From: Halobacteriaceae archaeon Tc-Br11_E2g27 | GTDB taxonomy: Archaea; Halobacteriota; Halobacteria; Halobacteriales; Haloarculaceae | Assembly (NCBI GenBank): GCA_001564135.1 | Contig: LKNH01000019.1 | Location: 1-17,862, forward strand | Direction of reading: 5' to 3' | DNA: 17,862 bases | Part shown: piece by piece, positions 14,611 to 17,862 of the stretch | How the letters are laid out: the number at the start of each line of letters is the position of its first letter | Numbering within the stretch: the first letter of the stretch is position 1 | Program-made: the position numbers and the translations under genes | The notes under the pieces: generated by a model | Database searches by the model: none | What the model was told of the DNA's origin: nothing | The model's input: only the letters and a program-made list of their open reading frames with translations

Positions 14611-14625
14611 CACTTCTTGAAGTGC
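14610..14625. repeat. Perfect inverted repeat at the methyltransferase stop codon
   Basis: GCACTTC and GAAGTGC are perfectly complementary with TT between them. The first G is the last base of the TAG stop codon. It may end or protect the transcript, or be a protein-binding dyad. There is no following T tract on the plus strand. Confidence 0.5.
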
Positions 14626-14671
14626 AGATGCGTCTGGGGCAAACAGGGGAGCCAATCGAGACATGCAGAGA

Positions 14672-14709
14672 ACCAGCGTGCTCGCTCCCACTCCCGCAGA
14701 CACGCTGGT
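14672..14709. repeat. Nine-bp perfect inverted repeat with 20-nt loop
   Basis: ACCAGCGTG (14672-14680) and CACGCTGGT (14701-14709) pair perfectly around a pyrimidine-rich 20-nt loop. It lies in the 162-bp gap between the convergent methyltransferase and nucleotidyltransferase-like genes. No credible gene is seen there. It could be a transcript-end structure or part of a small RNA. Confidence 0.55.
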
Positions 14710-14748
14710 GTCACTGGTCAGGTCATGGGCAGCCTGGTTCGTGATTGG

Positions 14749-14760
14749 ATATAAAAAGAA
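14749..14760 (-). terminator. T-rich terminator of the minus-strand gene
   Basis: The minus strand reads TTCTTTTTATAT, beginning 12 nt after the stop at 14773. A T tract this close to a stop is the typical archaeal intrinsic terminator. On the plus strand it looks like a TATA box, but no plus-strand gene follows. Confidence 0.55.
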
Positions 14761-14772
14761 GGAGAACAGTGG

Positions 14773-15423
14773 TCAGACGACATCCCCGCGAACGCTCACA
14801 CCGTCCTGTTGCTCACGGAATCGCTGGACTGCTTCAGCAGCGCGTTCGGCTTCGGCAGCCTCAAGCGAGAGCATTTCGAACGCGCCGGAAAGTGGTGGAA
14901 ACACGTACTCGCCGTTCCGGAGTTTCTCCAAGGCATCGGGCGAACGCTGTCCATCAAGATAGAGACAGACACCACGAGGGTCGAGCAGTTCCTCGAAATT
15001 ATCGCGAGCCTGTGCGCCGGCGAGTCGCTGCGTGACGTTGTTTTCGAAGCCGGTGTTACAGACCTCGAGATGGATTGGCTCCTCACCGTCGAGTAGATGG
15101 GCAGCGAGACACCGCTCGGGCGCAGCGTAGCCGTTTGGATTCGCCCGAAGATACTCCGGAAATTCGCGTGCCCACTCGGTGCGAACTGTCTGTCCGACAC
15201 CCTCGATGCCGTGAGTCTCCTGAAACTCCTCGCCGCCGTCATCATCAGTCAGCAGAATCTCCTTCGTGAGATAGATATCAAGCCGGTCGACCGGGTCAAG
15301 CCCGAGTGCGAGGTCTCCGAACACCCAGACCTCACGGATTGGGACCGGCATTGGCTCCGCTTCGATCGTTGCAAGTAGTTGTTCAACGCGGTCGACTGCC
15401 TGCTCGCGTGACCACTCGTCCAT
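14773..15423 (-). CDS. Haloarchaeal protein with nucleotidyltransferase-like motif
   Basis: 216 residues from ATG 15423; the frame is open for 23 more codons, but MDEWSREQAVDRVEQLL looks like the natural start and a TTTTG-containing box lies about 28 nt upstream. It matches a conserved haloarchaeal family of unknown function (I believe DUF7095). The segment VWVFGDLALGLDPVDRLDIYL (about 31-51) resembles the GS/GD...DxD core of minimal nucleotidyltransferases, with D35 and possible acidic D46/D49. The rest contains CLAAHLLDGEEPIHLEVCN and a C-terminal part that could bind a partner. No membrane segment is present. The stop is followed by a T-rich terminator. It is downstream of the ABM gene (69-nt gap) on the same strand. 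Confidence 0.8.
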   Translation of the reverse strand: MDEWSREQAVDRVEQLLATIEAEPMPVPIREVWVFGDLALGLDPVDRLDIYLTKEILLTDDDGGEEFQETHGIEGVGQTVRTEWAREFPEYLRANPNGYAAPERCLAAHLLDGEEPIHLEVCNTGFENNVTQRLAGAQARDNFEELLDPRGVCLYLDGQRSPDALEKLRNGEYVFPPLSGAFEMLSLEAAEAERAAEAVQRFREQQDGVSVRGDVV

Positions 15424-15492
15424 TGGCTGTCGTTCGTGTTCGATGGGCAAAACCTTGCGGACGTATCGGTTCCACAGGGGTATCGACAGCAA

Positions 15493-15864
15493 CTAGTCGC
15501 TGGAATCGGCTGGCTCGCGGTCGATAACGACTTCGTGGATTTCGATATCCCCGAACTTCGGCGGCTCATCGCTCGGCTCTTCGGCCCAGATATCCTCGTC
15601 AGCGCTCCCCATGTTTGCCCGTTTGAACGCCTCACTACCCATGTATTGCCGAAGGTGGTCTCGTGATTCCCAGAAGCTCAGGGCGACGTGGGTGTCTGCT
15701 TTGACGGGAGCGAGTACTTTGAACCCGAGAAATCCCGGCTGTTCGGTGACGCCATAATCGGTCTCGAACCGTTCAAGGAAAGCGTCGCTCCGGCCCTCCG
15801 CAATCCGGTGTCGGTGTGCAACAGCAATCATTACGGATTGGCCTATGGATGCAAGCGGTATCAT
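15493..15864 (-). CDS. Antibiotic biosynthesis monooxygenase (ABM)-fold protein
   Basis: 123 residues from ATG 15864, or 112 from the in-frame ATG at 15831. I prefer 15864 because a TATA-like box is centred 27 nt upstream, but homologues of this family begin at the later Met (MIAVAHRHRIAEG). The dimeric ferredoxin-like ABM fold is indicated by the N-terminal strand, ERFETDYGVTEQPGFLGFKVL, and LSFWESRDHLRQYMGSEAFKRA. In heme-degrading IsdG relatives the catalytic residues are Asn, Trp and His. Here the Trp is kept (W54, short numbering), but the other two read H6 and N73. The tail is acidic. Heme or other small-molecule oxidation is possible; the substrate is not known. Confidence 0.8.
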   Translation of the reverse strand: MIPLASIGQSVMIAVAHRHRIAEGRSDAFLERFETDYGVTEQPGFLGFKVLAPVKADTHVALSFWESRDHLRQYMGSEAFKRANMGSADEDIWAEEPSDEPPKFGDIEIHEVVIDREPADSSD

Positions 15865-15886
15865 CGTTACTAACGAAGAGTGGGTA

Positions 15887-15895
15887 GTTATTAAG
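15887..15895 (-). promoter_or_regulatory. TATA-like box of the ABM gene
   Basis: The minus strand reads CTTAATAAC, centred about 27 nt upstream of ATG 15864. It is the most AT-rich part of the 98-bp divergent gap with ncsA and argues for the longer ABM start. Confidence 0.5.
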
Positions 15896-15962
15896 TGACG
15901 ACGCAGACGGGTCCCATCGAGAGACGAAAACATCAACCGCGCTGATACCCAACGACGCCCTA

Positions 15963-16976
15963 ATGGAGTGTGACAAGTGCAACGAATCCGCGGTCATGCA
16001 CGCCGCCTATTCCGGTGCCCATCTCTGTGCGGACCATTTCTGTCGCTCCGTCGAAGAGCGTGTTCGTCGCCGTGTGCGCGAGGATAACCTCCTCCCTGAT
16101 GACGCGACCCCCGAGAATCCCGAAACGTGGGTCATCGGCCTCTCGGGCGGGAAAGACAGCGTCGTGTTAACCCAGATTCTCCACGAAACCTTCGATGCCG
16201 ACCCACGAATCGAACTGGTCGCGCTCTCGATTCATGAGGGAATCGAAGGCTACCGCGACAAAAGTCTGGATGCCTCTCTGGAGTTAACCGACGACCTCGA
16301 TATCCGCCACGAAGTCGTCACCTACGAAGATGAGTTCGACGTACAGATGGACAACGTTGTCGAGGACGACCCCGAAGGGATGGCAGCCTGTGCCTACTGT
16401 GGCGTGTTTCGCAGGGATATTCTCTCCCGGTATGCGACCGAACTCGATGCTGACAAGCTTCTGACTGGTCACAATCTTGATGATGAAGCCGAAACGGCGT
16501 TAATGAATTTTCTCGAAGGCGATGTCAAGAAAATTTCACAACAGTTCGATGCCAGTATCGGGCCGTTTCCGGAGAAAAACCTCGATGGCACTCGCGATGA
16601 GAGTCCGGGAAAAAACGACGGCTACACTCGCGACGTGACTGCCGAGTTCATCCCGCGCGCGAAGCCGTTACGAGATATCCCCGAAAAGGAGGTTGCCCTC
16701 TACGCCCACATCCGAGAGCTCCCGGCACATATCACGGAGTGTCCACACGCCGATGAAGCCTATCGGGGAGAGATACAGGAGTTACTCTACGAACTCGAAG
16801 ACCGTCATCCTGGAACCCGTCATTCAATCATGGCAGGGTACGAGAAGCTAGCTGCGCTGGCAGCCGATGCACATCGAGATGAATCCGCACTCGATGAGTG
16901 CGTCGAGTGTGGGGCACCAACGACGGGCGACCGCTGTCGGAAATGCGGACTGCTTGCGTCGCTCGAAGCGGTCTGA
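15963..16976 (+). CDS. ncsA: tRNA 2-thiolation enzyme NcsA (TtuA/Ncs6 family)
   Basis: 337 residues. It thiolates the wobble uridine of Lys, Glu and Gln tRNAs; in Haloferax this depends on the ubiquitin-like protein SAMP2 as sulfur carrier. Domains in order: N-terminal zinc site (C3, C6, C22, H25), the PP-loop SGGKDS (61-66) that adenylates the tRNA, C143 and C146 in ACAYCG with C260 in TECP as the iron-sulfur or catalytic cysteines, GHNLDDEAET (169-178), and a C-terminal zinc ribbon (C313, C316, C325, C328). An acidic insertion at about 204-223 seems haloarchaeal. The start is the first Met before the zinc site. It is divergent from the ABM gene and convergent with ftsZ. Confidence 0.95.
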   Translation: MECDKCNESAVMHAAYSGAHLCADHFCRSVEERVRRRVREDNLLPDDATPENPETWVIGLSGGKDSVVLTQILHETFDADPRIELVALSIHEGIEGYRDKSLDASLELTDDLDIRHEVVTYEDEFDVQMDNVVEDDPEGMAACAYCGVFRRDILSRYATELDADKLLTGHNLDDEAETALMNFLEGDVKKISQQFDASIGPFPEKNLDGTRDESPGKNDGYTRDVTAEFIPRAKPLRDIPEKEVALYAHIRELPAHITECPHADEAYRGEIQELLYELEDRHPGTRHSIMAGYEKLAALAADAHRDESALDECVECGAPTTGDRCRKCGLLASLEAV

Positions 16977-17019
16977 GTTCCAAAAGAAAACGCAGGAACG
17001 ACAGCTATGGGAGAGTCAG

Positions 17020-17862
17020 TTATTCCGTGCGGATAACGTCGAGGCCGTTCTGACTGTCGACGCTGTTGCTTCCGCCATCGGTTTCGCCGAACTCGCGGTT
17101 GTTCTGGACGTTCGTTGATGCATCGAACGATTGGGTCTGGGTGTCATCCAGTCCCTCGATAGCCTGGCGGGATTTGTCCGCCTGTTTCTGTGTCGTTGGG
17201 CCGAGCACCTGCGCGCTGTGGACACCAGTCATGATGGCCATCACGCGCACTTTGCCTTTGTATTCTTCCTGAATGCGTGCGCCCCAGATGACGTTCGCAC
17301 TCGCGTCAAGTCGGTTGGTGATGTTCTGGGCGATGCCCTCTGCTTCCTGTAGCGTCAGGTCCGGTCCGCCAGTGATGTGGACGAGTCCGCCGCTTGCGCC
17401 GCGGTAGTCGACATCGAGTAGCGGATGGTTCATCGCATCCTTGACGACCTCTTCGGTCTTGTTTTTGTCCTGTGTCTCACCGACCAGCATGACAGCGACG
17501 CCACCTTGGTTCATGATGGCAGTCATGTCAGCGTAGTCGAGGTTGATGAGCGATGGCTGCGTAATCGTCTCGGAGATTCCCTTGACGGTCTCGGCGATAA
17601 TCTGGTCCATAACCGAGAACGCCTTGCCGATTGGGAGGTTCGGGACGTAATCGAGCAGACGGTTGTTATCGAGGACGATAATCGAGTCTGCCTCGTCCCG
17701 GAGACGCTCGAGTCCTTCCTCGGCTTTGACCGTCCGCGCGCGCTCGACGTTGAACGGCGTCGAGACCATCCCGACGACGATTGCACCGCGTTCTTTTGCG
17801 ATTTTCGCGACAACGGGCGCAGCACCGGTACCGGTACCGCCACCCATTCCAGCGGTGACGAA
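17020..17862 (-). CDS. ftsZ2: Cell division GTPase FtsZ (probably FtsZ2), 5' end missing
   Basis: The frame runs off the window, so about the first third is missing; 280 residues are visible. It begins FVTAGMGGGTGTGAAP, the tubulin G-box. The T5-T7 regions follow, including STPFNVE and the catalytic loop NLDYADMTAIM that stimulates GTP hydrolysis in the neighbouring subunit. The linker is Asn/Ser/Gln-rich, and the end is GLDVIRTE, the conserved C-terminal peptide that contacts the membrane anchor SepF. FtsZ polymerises into the division ring at midcell. Assignment to FtsZ2 and not FtsZ1 rests on context: in Haloferax volcanii ncsA and ftsZ2 are neighbours, as I recall the locus numbers. The internal ATG at 17847 is not a start. 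Confidence 0.93.
   Translation of the reverse strand, partial: FVTAGMGGGTGTGAAPVVAKIAKERGAIVVGMVSTPFNVERARTVKAEEGLERLRDEADSIIVLDNNRLLDYVPNLPIGKAFSVMDQIIAETVKGISETITQPSLINLDYADMTAIMNQGGVAVMLVGETQDKNKTEEVVKDAMNHPLLDVDYRGASGGLVHITGGPDLTLQEAEGIAQNITNRLDASANVIWGARIQEEYKGKVRVMAIMTGVHSAQVLGPTTQKQADKSRQAIEGLDDTQTQSFDASTNVQNNREFGETDGGSNSVDSQNGLDVIRTE

Noticed and set aside
14748..14758. Strong TATA-like sequence ATATAAAAAG on the plus strand
   Set aside because: No plus-strand gene follows; it is better read as the T-rich terminator of the minus-strand gene.

Overview
The window looks like chromosomal core DNA of a haloarchaeon (class Halobacteria). The predicted proteins are very acidic, several carry Asp/Glu-rich tails, and the ribosomal proteins, Spt5, SecE, NcsA, FtsZ and ThiD-ThiN fusion are all of archaeal type. 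Many single genes have a TATA-like box centred about 25-29 nt upstream of the start codon, as expected for leaderless haloarchaeal transcripts. No rRNA, tRNA, insertion sequence, CRISPR array or prophage gene is visible.

Left part (1-4500). The 3' end of an unidentified acidic, helical protein converges on a minus-strand pair: a KaiC-like RecA-fold ATPase with a long acidic N-terminal tail, followed by a seven-helix protein of the microbial opsin family. The opsin-like protein aligns well with bacteriorhodopsin and sensory rhodopsin, but the retinal-binding lysine is a methionine and both carboxylates of the proton path are missing. Divergent from this pair is a rhomboid protease with an AN1-type zinc finger, which overlaps endonuclease V by one base.

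Middle part (4500-9300). This holds a ThiD-ThiN fusion for thiamine synthesis, a metallo-beta-lactamase-fold hydrolase, a minus-strand threonine aldolase, a DUF1917/Bles03-like protein, and a secE-spt5 operon for protein export and transcription elongation. The gap between the hydrolase and the aldolase holds three spaced near-palindromes and a perfect hairpin.

Right part (9300-17862). A Tat-exported lipoprotein of the PQQ sugar dehydrogenase family converges on the ribosomal stalk operon rpl1-rpl10-rpl12. That operon has a clear promoter, a leader of about 65 nt, and a hairpin that reaches into the Shine-Dalgarno sequence, a candidate L1 autoregulatory site. Endonuclease IV, a methyltransferase, a nucleotidyltransferase-like haloarchaeal protein and an ABM-fold protein follow. 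The tRNA 2-thiolation enzyme NcsA then converges on an ftsZ whose 5' end lies outside the window, probably ftsZ2.

The most unusual item is the lysine-less opsin homologue directly downstream of a KaiC-like ATPase, which suggests a non-photochemical membrane sensor or scaffold. The other candidates are non-coding: the triple dyad at 6704-6778, the L1 leader, and two perfect inverted repeats after the methyltransferase gene.
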